A stretch of 64,000 bases of DNA from Antedon mediterranea (Eukaryota > Echinodermata > Crinoidea > Comatulida > Antedonidae), in assembly GCF_964355755.1 (NCBI RefSeq), contig NC_092676.1:1098288-1162287 (forward strand), in the 5' to 3' direction. Below the pieces are notes generated by a model that was given only the letters and a program-made list of their open reading frames with translations, was not told the DNA's origin and made no database searches. Positions 23,841 to 37,600 of the stretch are shown piece after piece. The position numbers were made by a program, and so were the translations under genes. Position 1 is the stretch's first letter. Each line of letters starts with the position of its first letter.

Positions 23841-25617
23841 CACTCAAATCAGAACTGGAACAACTTTGATTAACCCATTTCGAATGTGAAACACCATCTA
23901 TATCTGAAAGATTATTATCCTTTAGATTAAGCATGCCAGGTTTTAATGTCACTTTGTTTACTTCACATTCCTTCAATAAGTCTCTTATAATAGTACCTGA
24001 GAGATTACAATTAACCAAGTCAAGGTTACATAATTCTGGTGAGAATTGTAATAACCAAGCTAATTTGGATACCTTAATTGCAGCTAAATGAAGACCAGTT
24101 AAATCTAACCTCTTCAATGGTAACTTATGATTATGTTCATGGCAGGCATCTGCCAGACTTTCTAGATTACCAACTGACAAGCTATAATTACTCCATTTGA
24201 ATAACTCATACTTGCAATCCATTAGATTTACCAACTTGGAAAGTGAAACACCATCTATATCTGAAAGATTATTATCCTTTAGATTAAGCATGCCAGGTTT
24301 TAATGTCACTTTGTTTACTTCACATTCCTTCAATAAGTCTCTTATAATAGTACCTGAGAGATTACAATTAACCAAGTCAAGGTTACATAATTCTGGTGAG
24401 AATTGTAATAACCAAGCTAATTTGGATACCTTAATTGCAGCTAAATGAAGACCTGTTAAATCTAACCTCTTCAATGGTAACTTATGATTATGTTCATGGC
24501 AGGCATCTGCCAGACTTTCTAGATTACCAACTGAAAAGCTATAATTACTCCATTTGAATAACCCATACTTGCAATCCATTAGATTTACCAACTTGGAAAG
24601 TGAAACACCATCTATATCTGAAAGATTATTATCCTTTAGATTAAGCATGCCAGGTTTTAATGTCACTTTGTTTACTTCACATTCCTTCAATAAGTCTCTT
24701 ATAATAGTACCCGAGAGATTACAATTAACCAAGTCAAGGTTACATAATTCTGGTGAGAATTGTAATAACCAAGCTAATTTGGATACCTTAATTGCAGCTA
24801 AATGAAGACCAGTTAAATCTAACCTCTTCAATGGTAACTTATGATTATGTTCATGGCAGGCATCTGCCAGACTTTCTAGATTACCAACTGAAAAGCTATA
24901 ATTACTCCATTTGAATAACCCATACTTGCAATTCATTAGATTTACCAACTTGGAAAGTGAAACACCATCTATATCTGAAAGATTATTATCCTTTAGATTA
25001 AGCATGCCAGGTTTTAATGTCACTTCGTTTACTTCACATTCCTTCAATAAGTCTCTTATAATAGTACCTGAGAGATTACAATTAACCAAGTCAAGGTTAA
25101 ATAATTCTGGTGAGAATTGTAATAACCAAGCTAATTTGGATCCTTTAATTGCAGCTAAATGAAGACCAGTTAGATCTAACCTCTTCAATGGTAACTTATG
25201 ATTATGTTCATGGCAGGCATCTGCCAGACTTTCTAGATTACCAACTGAAAAGCTATAATTACTCCATTTGAATAACCCATACTTGCAATCCATTAGATTT
25301 ACCAACTTGGAAAGTGAAACACCATCTATATCTGAAAGATTATTATCCTTTAGATTAAGCATGCCAGGTTTTAATGTCACTTTGTTTACTTCACATTCCT
25401 TCAATAAGTCTCTTATAATAGTACCTGAGAGATTACAATTAACCAAGTCAAGGTTACATAATTCTGGTGAGAATTGTAATAACCAAGCTAATTTGGATAC
25501 CTTAATTGCAGCTAAATGAAGACCAGTTAAATCTAACCTCTTCAATGGTAACTTATGATTATGTTCATGGCAGGCATCTGCCAGACTTTCTATAATTACT
25601 CCATTTGAATAACCCAT
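23719..25617 (-). CDS. NLR gene 2 LRR exon beyond the frameshift (out of frame with NACHT)
   Basis: An open 632-codon stretch of five LRR units of 119 residues (RLDLTGLHLAAIK, NLDLVNCNLSGTIIRDLL, MLNLKDNNLSDIDGVS in each), followed by a SEYDSS tail. The ATG at 25,617 (MGYSNGVII) exists only because of the shift; there is no promoter or splice evidence for separate expression. Read as the remainder of the NLR gene 2 LRR exon. Confidence 0.75.
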   Translation of the reverse strand: MGYSNGVIIESLADACHEHNHKLPLKRLDLTGLHLAAIKVSKLAWLLQFSPELCNLDLVNCNLSGTIIRDLLKECEVNKVTLKPGMLNLKDNNLSDIDGVSLSKLVNLMDCKYGLFKWSNYSFSVGNLESLADACHEHNHKLPLKRLDLTGLHLAAIKGSKLAWLLQFSPELFNLDLVNCNLSGTIIRDLLKECEVNEVTLKPGMLNLKDNNLSDIDGVSLSKLVNLMNCKYGLFKWSNYSFSVGNLESLADACHEHNHKLPLKRLDLTGLHLAAIKVSKLAWLLQFSPELCNLDLVNCNLSGTIIRDLLKECEVNKVTLKPGMLNLKDNNLSDIDGVSLSKLVNLMDCKYGLFKWSNYSFSVGNLESLADACHEHNHKLPLKRLDLTGLHLAAIKVSKLAWLLQFSPELCNLDLVNCNLSGTIIRDLLKECEVNKVTLKPGMLNLKDNNLSDIDGVSLSKLVNLMDCKYELFKWSNYSLSVGNLESLADACHEHNHKLPLKRLDLTGLHLAAIKVSKLAWLLQFSPELCNLDLVNCNLSGTIIRDLLKECEVNKVTLKPGMLNLKDNNLSDIDGVSHSKWVNQSCSSSDLSDYSFEYDFNSEYDSNSEYDSSSEYDSSSEYDSSSEYDSSS

Positions 25618-28600
25618 ACTTGCAATCCATTAGATTTACCAACTTGGAAAGTGAAACACCATCTATATCTGAAAGATTATTATCCTTTAGATTAAGCATG
25701 CCAGGTTTTAATGTCACTTTGTTTACTTCACATTCCTTCAATAAGTCTCTTATAATAGTACCTGAGAGATTACAATTAACCAAGTCAAGGTTAAATAATT
25801 CTGGTGAGAATTGTAATAACCAAGCTAATTTGGATCCTTTAATTGCAGCTAAATGAAGACCAGTTAAATCTAACCTCTTCAATGGTAACTTATGATTATG
25901 TTCATGGCAGGCATCTGCCAGACTTTCTAGATTACCAACTGAAAAGCTATAATTACTCCATTTGAATAACCCATACTTGCAATCCATTAGATTTACCAAC
26001 TTGGAAAGTGAAACACCATCTATACCTGAAAGATCATTTCCCTTTAGACAAAGCTGCTTTATGACATTCGATAGCACCTTACCTTTCTTATTGAATAATG
26101 CATTGAATACTTCACCAGATAATTGACAATTACTCAAATTTATGTCATGAGTTATGTTAATCAAAATTGTCAGTGAACCTACAGAAATGCTACTTAGATC
26201 ATTATCACTGAGATCAATCTGTTCAAATTCTAAGGAGATATCATTTACTTGATCAATAACATGATTCAATACATCACCAGTAATACTACCAGGTTTGAAA
26301 TTCAGACACAGAGTAGAAAAAGAAAACGTCAACAAATGAATCAAGAATTTAGGATTTGTTGATGTTGTAAAATGAATATTCCTAAATCTGTATTTAAATT
26401 GAAAACTGTCCATTTCAGCTGACAGGGTATCAATCTCACTGTCTTCTAACAATAACAATGAGTGCAATTTAAACAAACTGCCATCTTTATAATTTTTATA
26501 TTGATCACTTAATAGTCCATGTACAATGATATAGATATGAACTAGCATAGAACAAAACGTTTTTGTTGCTTTAGTGTCTTTTGTTTTTGTGATATTTTTT
26601 AGTGTATCTACAATATCTTCCCAATTTTCCTTAAACCTTTCATAACAAATGTTCATAAGTTGTACCAAATGTTTGTTTTCAATTGTTTTATCATAAGGAA
26701 GAACATTCCTTATCTCACACACAGCATCAGTTGATATGTTTGGTAACTCACGTATTACATGTATTTCATGTTCTGGTTTTACATAGCTGAAATATTTAGC
26801 TAGTGAATAGTAGTTTGCAGCTGTTTTCACCTTTAACCAATGTTTTATCATTTTACCAGCATCTTTACCTAGGAATTCTATAGTGAATATGATTGTCATG
26901 TGTAGATATGGATTTAACAGCATCTTTTTACACTCTTCTTCTTTCATATCATTTGACAAACATGCATTAGCAAGGTAAAACCCTGCTAACGCCTCTGAAA
27001 CTAGCTTGTGTGGTGGTGCAAACACTGCCTTTCTATCGGTTTTAATACTAGATGCTTTTTTGTAAACAAATCCAAGTTTAAGTGCTAGTTCTACTGTATC
27101 CTTGTCAATCATACCATCAAACTCATTTTTGTGGATGTAGAGTTTGTTTTCCTTCAGGCCGTTAAACATACATTGACCTAGTGCAAGTATAGCCTTTTTA
27201 TATGGAGCTTGAATTTCGCATATTTCTGCAATCTTATTTTCCTCAACCTTTGTATGTTGATTTAAAGTACAGCAAATAAATTCTTTAAAAAAATCTGACA
27301 TGGTAATTGGAAGTATTTCATCTGCCATTGGCTTAGAAGTGGATTGTTCACACATGCTACAAATTATAAGTAATAACAATGGAGATGAACACAGTTCTTT
27401 TAAGTGTTTTGTTTCATTTTCAATTCGCCATGATCGTTCAAAGTTTAATTTAGTAATCAACTTTTCTCCCAATTCAGGATTATGTTTAAAATATTTCTCA
27501 ATATAAAGCTTCTTGCTTTCTTTACTAAATCCATTGACCTGAACATGCACATCACAGTTTTCAACAAATGTACTAATGTTTACAGGTCGAGATGTTATTA
27601 ATGTGGTATTATTGTCATTTGATCTAAAATATAACAGGTTTAATGGATTTTCAGCACCTTTGTTTAACTCATCTAATCCATCTAATAGTATCACTATTTC
27701 ATCCTCATTTTCTGTTATGAAATTTGCAATCTGATCTACAGAATCTTCGGATTTGAATATGTTTTTCATACGGTTAGCAAATTTTCTAAGGTTAATTTGT
27801 TTAACAATACTATCTATGATTGTCTTTCCTACTTCTATGTCTCTGATATTTATTAGAAACAATATTTTGTCCGAAAATGTATCATCTTTAACCTCAGCCC
27901 AGTTGTAAGCAATGTATCTGAGAAGGGTTGTCTTTCCCATCCCTCCTTCACCTGTTAATAGAACTTTACATGACCTGTTAGATTTTATAATCTCCAATAC
28001 TTCCTCCAAACATGTAGGTTTAGCTTCTTGCTGCCTCGTTGCCTGGTCAACCTGTTTTTGTTTTGTAGATTGAAGTAATGTGAGATCTGTGAAGACATCT
28101 GCAATATCAACTTTGTGTTCTTCATCAAAAACTGCTGTTCCCATTAGGTTCATATTTTTGTATAATTCTTGTAGTTCTTCCTTCAGAAACATTTTGATAG
28201 CTGTTAAAAATTAATTGCATTATATAACAAATGCAATGAAAATTCAGTAAAAAAAGTAACCGCATGTAAATTTAATAGCCTTTCTCCTAGGGTCTATGAA
28301 TTCATTTCCAATCTTGTGACAGAGTTAGCGACTTTTTAAGATACGTTTATCCTTATTGTTTCATTTTTTTGAATTATAGTTTTATAGAAACAACAGAATA
28401 TATCAATTGTGTTGAAATGTTGCTTTTGTATTAAGTGAACAACAACAACCCATGGTCAATAAAATAATCATTATTTTGCATGCATCAAAAAAATTAGAAA
28501 ATTTCAATGTTTTGGGTGTTTTATTAATTTAAGAATGCCATTGAATCGGGTTAAAAATTACCTTTATGTGCTGGTGATAACTTACTTTCTTTAGAGTTAG

Positions 28601-31600
28601 AAGAGGAAGGCTTCATTACTGTTTCACCTAATGAAAAAATCAACAAAATAAAAACCAACAATCATGTTGGTAAAAGTAGTTTGAACTCAATACAAAATAA
28701 TTCATGCAGAACTAATTCAAAACATTCATTAAAATTTGAATAATTTTACCAAAATATGAAATCAATAAATAACTCTAAGGGAATATATTACTATACTTTG
28801 TGGAGAGTGTACTTTTTCTTTTGGACATTGAATCAAATGTCTTTGTAAGTAAAACAACTTTTAATACAGTATCAGAACACTGCTTTATGGATTTCATAGG
28901 CTAAGTAATATACCTATATTGTATTAAGTACTATACAGTACATTACCTTCCTGTAGAATGCAAACAGCACGTTTGAGTTCTAGTCGTTCCAATATTTCAA
29001 TAAATTCTTCCATCTTTGTTGGCGTGATCACCTGTTTATGCTCTAGATCTCTAATCATAGCCCAGCTGTCTTCATAGTCCTTCAATGGTGTGTTGTAGTT
29101 TGCATCAATCTTTGATACATCACTTGGCGTCAGACAGTATCCGAATTCAACTAATTTCTGCCTGTGGATTGTGAACCTAGTAATTGGTGTTTGCTTGTCA
29201 ATGACAGGAAATGATGCTATCTTTTCTTTAAGCTTACGCTGGAGAGAAAATTCTTCAGTTAACTTGATGACATCATGCAGGAGAGTAAGATAATTGAATT
29301 CATCAGCTGATTCCAGTACATTTAACAGATCTATCGTCTTAGCGATTCTTGACAGTTTAGATTCTTTTACACGATCTTTAAGCAGTACTTTTAACATACC
29401 AAGTTGGTTGCGAGCATCAAAATAACCGGAGATAGTTATTTTCAGAAAGTTAAAATCTTTCTCTAAAATTCATAAAAAAATTTGAAAAATATGAAATAAA
29501 ATATAAATATACAGTATTCTAAAGTCATGCCTAAGACACAATTCTTTTTTACTTATGATGGTATCCATACAGCTACAAAATTGCAATGACATAATAGCAT
29601 TTCAATGTGATTGGGTGTGTTTACTATTAATTTGAGAATGTCATTCAACCAATTCAATTTTAAATTGAAAGGAAAAACCATTCAACTGTGTGGTAACAAA
29701 ATATACGATCAGGACAGAAACATAAACTAGAAACCACCTACCACCAGTAAAGTAAGGTTTGCAGTACACCATGTGATTCCAACAAAAGTTGTTATGCTAC
29801 AACCAACTTTAAATAATTTGGAGTATGGTCAAGATATCATTTAAGTCACTTTTTTTTTTATCAATTTATTTTAAACTTTTAATACACATTGAACAGTGTT
29901 TGAACAAGTTGTATAATTTTGTTTAAATTTTTAATTTTTAACAAAAATATTGCCGAGTTCTATGGTTTACTTAATAAATATATTATTTGTGAACTAATCA
30001 TGTTTGCAAAATGTATTCAGAATCCTTTTGAACACAACATTTTAAATACAAAAACACACTTTACTTCAAAAATAAATATATATAGTTACTTACCATGGTC
30101 TAGCTTTTGTTTCTTTGTTAATTTTGAACTTTGTGAGGTTTTACCTTTGAAATAAAAGAAAACGTATAGAAATGTGCTTCAATAATGCACTGTTCTTAAA
30201 AACTATGCAGCTGTCTTTGGGAATTTGCCAAAGATATTAAACTATTATACAAATACTGGTGTTAGTTTATTTTCTTCAAAGTTAGAAGAGGAAGTCTCCA
30301 TCATTACTGTTTCTTCAATATCTAAATAAACAAATACACAATAGAATTAAATAATACTTTTAGGATACACATTGAACAGTGTGCTTGGAGAAATATACAT
30401 TTTGTTTATATTTTTAACAAAAATATTGCTGGGTTCTACGGATTAGAATTTATTTGTGAACCAATAATTGTTAACGAAATGTTTGCAGAAGAAGAAACAC
30501 AACATTTTAAATATAAAAACACCTACTTTAATACATATACTACGCTCATGCTAGCCATTCGCGTTTTCGCAAATTGCGATTGGAGCTGTCAATTTGCGAA
30601 AAAAAAATATATATCATTCGCAAAACTTGCGAAAATAATTTTTCCTTAAAAACTCATAACTTCTTCCGCCTAGGCCCTAGCTAGGCTTCAAATATTAAAG
30701 TTTTATGTACGTAACCCACAACGACTTCGCCGCTGTCGCCAGCCTATAATAAGTGACAGCGATGTAGCGTTACTTACCATCAACGATGTTTTTTTCGCGT
30801 CACTTGAATAAATTAAAAGAAGTTTTCCGCTAGGAGGCCTATTTATTGTACAGGCGAGTAGTTGTAAATCGCGTCATCTGTAAATGTACACGCGTACAGG
30901 AGAATTTATTTATGATTAGACATGCGCAATAATTGTAATTACGAACAAACAGATGTAAATATCGCGCAATAACAAACATGCTGCATGAACATTCCGACGT
31001 CGTCGTCGTAGTTCATTTGTGGTGTGTGTTACGATGTTTTCGTGAGTGAATAAGAAGCATACAACTCAAACTATTTTATTATATTGTTTGTGATGAAAAA
31101 CTTCATCCAGGCAGGCTGCATATGCTGATAATTGAAGTCAATCATACATGACTCGGCCGTGGCATAGATTATTGAGTAGACCTCCTTGGCCGTGGCGACT
31201 GGTATCGCGTCAGGCCGGTTAGGCTGCAGTAGATACACTTACACTTAATGTTTGATGGAAATAGTTTAGGCTATAGTGCCTATTAGATTCCATTTCTAGC
31301 CGAAAATAGTTGTCAAGTCTAGACTTAAAGATGTTCACTGAAGAGGCTTGTATTACATATTCAGGCAGAGAATTCCAGTGATGTATGACTCTGATGGTAA
31401 AAAAGTTGACCCTGCACATAAGATTTCCTCTAAGTTTTGGACAATATAGTTTTAAGCTGTGTCCCCTGGTTCTGATATGAGACAATTTAAATAAAACTTT
31501 TGGGTCAATATACTCAAAGCCTTTCAAAATTTTGAAAGCTTCAATCAAATCTCCTCATAGTCTTCTTGTCTCTAATGGTTGAAGATCAAGATATTCTAAC

Positions 31601-34600
31601 CTTTTTTCATATGGTAGATCACTTTACTTGACCATCTTTGTAGCTCTTCTCTGCACCTTCTCCAAGATTTCTTTGTCTTTGTTATAGTAAGGAGACCAGG
31701 ACTGTATACAGTATTCCATAGGTGGACGGATGTATGCCTTGTACATGACCTGAAAACTTTCTTTGTCAATATTTTTTAATGTTCTTTTGACAGTTCTCAT
31801 ACTATTCGTCGCTCTAGCTGCTGCTGCAGCACACTGTCGGCTTGGCTTGCAGTCGCTAGTGAAGATAACACCAAGGTCTTTTTCTTCGTTTACTGCCAAT
31901 AACGTTTCTCCATTTAGACAATATTCTGATTTCTCTGTCTTTCTGCCAACATGGAGCACTTCGAATTTCTTGGTATTGAATTTTAGCAGCCAGTCTTCTG
32001 ACCATTCCTGAGCCCTATAAAGATCAATTTGAAGTTTTCTTGAATCCGATTTTTCTTTGATGGTCTTTATAATCTTTGCCTCATCTGCAAACATGTTAAA
32101 GTCTGCGCTGATAATTTTATCTGGAAGATCGTTTATGAAGAGGATGAATAGGATTGGGCCAAGGACTGATCCTTGTGGGACTCCACTCACTACATCTACC
32201 GGCTTGGATGTTGTATTTCTTACAATTACTTTCTGTGTTCTTCCTGCCAGAAACTCAGCTATCCAATTTATAGTCTTACCAGATATTCCATAGCCTATCA
32301 GCTTGTGAATTAGTCTTCGATGTGGAACGCTATCGAACGCCTTCATATAATCAAGGTATACGATATCCACATCTTCACCACTATCTAGAGCTTCAGTGAC
32401 TGTTTCGAATGTTTGTAGCAAATTTGTTAGACAAGACCTACCACTTAGGAATCCATGTTGACACCTAGACAGCATTCTACTTCCTTTAACAAAGCCAAGC
32501 ACATTGTCTTTGATGATTGATTCAAAAACTTTACATGGTATTGATGTTAGGCTGATGGGCCGATAATTTTCAGCTTTCTTCTTGGATCCTTTCTTGAAAA
32601 TTGGTGTGACATTTGCTGTCTTCCAATCTTTTGGTAGATAGGCCTAACATTTTTTAATGTGGTCATGTTTTATTTGTATTTTAATCACAAATTTTGAATG
32701 AATAAAATAAAAACAATACAAGACAACAACCTACATATTTATTTGATGTATCTACCGTAAAATTTAGCCATTTTCATGGTTTTTAAAATTCGCGAAAGAA
32801 TTTGCAATTTTGCGGAAAAAAATCGGCGACCTTAGCAAATTTTGCAAAAGCAAATTCCACCTTAGCGTTAGCGTAGATATACATATATATTAGTGACTTA
32901 CCATGGTCTAGCTTTGGTTTCTTTGTTAATGTTGGACGTAGTAGGGCTTTACCTACGAAATAAGAAAAGGTATAGAAATGTGCTTCAACAATGCACTGTT
33001 CTTAAAAAATAAGCAGCTGTACTTGTGAATTTGCCAATGACAATAAATTATTGGGCGTCTAGAAAACTCAGATCTCAGATATATCGGAGTTTTCTAGATC
33101 TAGAAAACTCAGATATCTGACTTTTCTACATCTACAAAAATCAGATATCTGACTTTTCTACATCTAGAAAACTCAGATGTCAATATCTGAGTTTTCTAGT
33201 TCCATTTTGGAACTAGAAAACCCAGATCATCAAATGGATCGTTCCATTATTAATAGAGGGTAGCTTGTTTGAAATACTACAGTATTATACGCTACTAATA
33301 ATAATAATTATTGTAACTTGTAGTAGCAGCCTACGACTTAAATCATAAAGAAATACAGTATACCCTTTTAAAATGTAGGCTTAGCATTTAGGTCTAGCTA
33401 AGCAAACTCAATTAAAGGCTCAACGTGTAGGCACTATCGCGATGTATCGCGAAGAGTAGGCCTAGGCCTGGCCCTACTAGGCTAGAAATGGTCAACTCGT
33501 ACCCAAAATAACTCGTACCTATTCCCAACTTGGCAAACTCGTACCTTAACCAACTCGTAACCACACCAACTCGTACATAACTAATTTTTAAGCCTACATT
33601 TTAACTGTAACGTGCACTGTATTTTCTTTATGATTTAAGCTGTAGGCCGCTTCTACATGTTATAATATTAGTAAGAAAACGTATAAGCCTACAGTAATCA
33701 GTTTTAATAATACTCTAGTATTTCAAATGACCTACCTTCTGATTTATAATGGAATGATCCAAATGACCTATCAACTAATCATTTGATGATTTGAGTTTTC
33801 TAGTTCCATTTTGGAACTAGAAAAGTCAGATATTGATATCTGAGTTTTATAGATCTAGAAAAGTCATATATCTGAGATCTGAGTTTTCTAGATCTGAGTT
33901 TTCTAGACACCCTAAATTATTATACAAATTATTGCCAATGGTATTAAATTATTATACTAATTATGGCGTTTGCCAAAGATACTATACAAATTATGGCATT
34001 TGACTAGATAGAATCAGCTGAAAATCTTACGTTTTATTGATGTCTTGACTATCTGCTGAAGGTTCATACTTTCATTAATTTGATCATATGGAACTTCTGA
34101 AAGAAAAACACCTTTAGTTCCCGACAACAGATACAATACAAAATTCATTTATTTCATAATAATAAGTACAACATACCAATCAAAGGCTAACAAACCAAAC
34201 AACATTACAAACAGAAAGCCAAAATTGTAGTATTTAAAGATCAAAGTCATTTATTATTTGTAATTAAACTTTTTCTTTACTTCACTTACCTTTATCTGTT
34301 GGTGTTAAGTTACACTCTTCAGTGTTATAAGAGGAAGTCTCCATTACTGATTCATGCAATTCTACATCTAAAATAGACAAAGTACAAATAATATGTAAAT
34401 AAACACCACCACTTATAATAATATTAACTAAACAAATAATAGGCATGTATACAATGTTTAGCTTGTATAATGTTATAATATATTTTTAATTTTACACAAT
34501 TGTTTTTACTGTAGGCCTTGAATTTAAATTGGTCAATTCAGACTCAGTATAGTAACATGCATGCAGTAGTGTTAAACACAGAACTTAGTACAATGTTTTC

Positions 34601-37600
34601 TTCATTTAAAATTTTTATTTTAAATACCGGTAATAAAACTAAATAAAACAAAAGTTCATTGTACATTTGAATCTGTCTCTGTTACTGGTTACAGGCTTTG
34701 ATTGTTTCCAGTAAATATGTAATATTAGGACTGAACCATGATGTTATCAAGAATATAAAAATAAATATAAAACCAACCATCCATGAAAATTTTCAAAGCC
34801 CAGTTCATTTGATTGGCTTTTAAAGCTGTAAGAAATCTGTCCATCTTTGTCACATCCTCATCAATGATCCCTCTGTGCTCAAAGTCCATAATCAAACTCC
34901 AGCTGTCCTGATATCTCTTTACTGGATTGTTATGTAAAGAATCAAGTGTAGATACTTCATCACTATTAAGTTCTGCTCCAAGCTGAAAAAGCTTTTGTCT
35001 GTAAGATGTTAACATTATTACTTTATGATCCTTTATATCTTCTGGGGGTTGATTCTTAATTTTTGATTTAAAGCCAAATTGTTTGGTTATCTTTACTGTG
35101 TCATATAGAATAGTAAGATTTGATGAGCTCAGACTTCCAGAGGCTGTTAAATCCTGTAGTAGATCCATGACACTTTTAGCTCTCTCCACATGCACGTTAG
35201 ACATAGCCAGATGGTCTTTGTATAAAAGTTTCAATGGAGTAAGGTAGTTATATCTATCATACCATTCTGCTGTATCAGTCATCAGTTGATTAAAATCATC
35301 CTCAGAGATTTCTAGAGAGAAAAGTAAAACACCATTATATTTTTAAGAGGGTTTTGTAAAGGACCAAAAGTTGATATAATCCTAATAAAACAAGATAACA
35401 TAAGTAGAGTTGAAAGATGTACAAATCCACCAATCATGAAGTGTGGGACATGTAGTGGGATCGTGAAGTGTGGGACATGTGTGGGATCGTGAAGTGTGGG
35501 ACATGTGTGGGATCGTGAAGTGTGGGACATGTGTGGGATCGTGAAGTGTGGGACATGTGTGGGATCGTGAAGTGTGGGACATGTGTGGGATCGTGAAGTG
35601 TGGGATATGTGTGGGATCGTGAAGTGTGGGACATGTGTTGGATCGTGAAGTGTGGGACATGTGTGGGATCGTGAAGAGCTAGTTTTTACAAGCATAGCCA
35701 TAGACTTAAAACAAGACTATATATCATTGCATTGAAGATAATCATGACTGACATATGACGTAGCTCAATAACAAAGGTTTGGGTTGGTGTCCGGTGGGGC
35801 TTAGTTTACCTTTTAAATGACGTAGCTCAATAACAAAGGTTTGGGTTGGTGTCCGCTTAGTTTACCTTTTAAATGACGTAGCTCAATAACAAAGGTTTGG
35901 GTTGGTGTCAGGTGGGGCTTAGTTTACCTTTTAAATGACGTAGCTCAATAACAAAGGTTTGGGTTGGTGTCCGGTGAGGCTTAGTTTACCTTTTAAATGA
36001 CGTAGCTCAATAACAAAGGTTTGGGTTGGTGTCAGGTGGGGCTTAGTTTACCTTTTAAATGACGTAGCTCAATAACAAAGGTTTGGGTTGGTGTCAGGTG
36101 GGGCTTAGTTTACCTTTTAAATGACGTAGCTCAATAACAAAGGTTTGGGTTGGTGTCCGGTGAGGCTTAGTTTACCTTTTAAATGACGTAGCTCAATAAC
36201 AAAGGTTTGGGTTGGTGTCCGGTGGGACTTAGTTTACCTTTTAAATGACGTAGCTCAATAACAAAGGTTTGGGTTGGTGTCAGGTGGGACTTAGTTTACC
36301 TTTTAAATGACGTAGCTCAATAACAAAGGTTTGGGTTGGTGTCCGGTGGGACTTAGTTTACCTTTTAAATGACGTAGCTCAATAACAAAGGTTTGGGTTG
36401 GTGTCCGGTGGGGCTTAGTTTACCTTTTAAATGACGTAGCTCAATAACAAAGGTTTGGGTTGGTGTCCGGTGGGACTTAGTTTACCTTTTAAATGACGTA
36501 GCTCAATAACAAAGGTTTGGGTTGGTGTCAGGTGGGCTTAGTTTACCTTTTAAATTACGTAGCTCAATAACAAAGGTTTGGGTTGGTGTCAGGTGGGACT
36601 TAGTTTACCTTTTAAATGACGTAGCTCAATAACAAAGGTTTGGGTTGGTGTCAGGTGGGACTTAGTTTACCTTTTAAATTACGTAGCTCAATAACAAAGG
36701 TTTGGGTTGGTGTCCGGTGGGACTTAGTTTACCTTTTAAATGACGTAGCTCAATAACAAAGGTTTGGGTTGGTGTCAGGTGGGCTTAGTTTACCTTTTAA
36801 ATTACGTAGCTCAATAACAAAGGTTTGGGTTGGTGTCCGGTGGGACTTAGTTTACCTTTTAAATGACGTAGCTCAATAACAAAGGTTTGGGTTGGTGTCC
36901 GGTGGGGCTTAGTTTACCTTTTAAATTACGTAGCTCAATAACAAAGGTTTGGGTTGGTGTCCGCTTAGTTTACCTTTTAAATGACGTAGCTCAATAACAA
37001 AGGTTTGGGTTGGTGTCCGGTGGGGCTTAGTTTACCTTTTAAATGACGTAGCTCAATAACAAAGGTTTGGGTTGGTGTCAGGTGGGGCTTAGTTTACCTT
37101 TTAAATGACGTAGCTCAATAACAAAGGTTTGGGTTGGTGTCCGGTGGGGCTTAGTTTACCTTTTAAATTACGTAGCTCAATAACATTAACAAAGGTTTGG
37201 GTTGGTGTCAGGTGGGGCTTAGGTTACCTTTTAAATGACGTAGCTCAATAACAAAGGTTTGGGTTGGTGTCAGGTGGGACTTAGTTTACCTTTTAAATGA
37301 CGTAGCTCAATAACAAAGGTTTGGGTTGGTGTCCGGTGGGGCTTAGTTTACCTTTTAAATGACGTAGCTCAATAACAAAGGTTTGGGTTGGTGTCAGGTG
37401 GGACTTAGTTTACCTTTTAAATTACGTAGCTCAATAACATTAACAAAGGTTTGGGTTGGTGTCCGGTGGGGCTTAGTTTACCTTTTAAATGACGTAGCTC
37501 AATAACAAAGGTTTGGGTTGGTGTCAGGTGGGACTTAGTTTACCTTTTAAATTACGTAGCTCAATAACATTAACAAAGGTTTGGGTTGGTGTCCGGTGGG

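Noticed and set aside
23719-25617. Separate LRR-only gene of 632 codons
   Set aside because: It starts only because of a 20-bp deletion inside a repeat unit and continues the LRR exon of NLR gene 2.
24197-25856. Repeated 83-codon plus-strand ORFs at 357-bp spacing
   Set aside because: They are antisense shadows of the LRR-coding units of NLR gene 2, with no signals of their own.
35312-35701. 129-codon repetitive minus-strand ORF
   Set aside because: Product of the 26-bp minisatellite in an intron; no splice or protein evidence.
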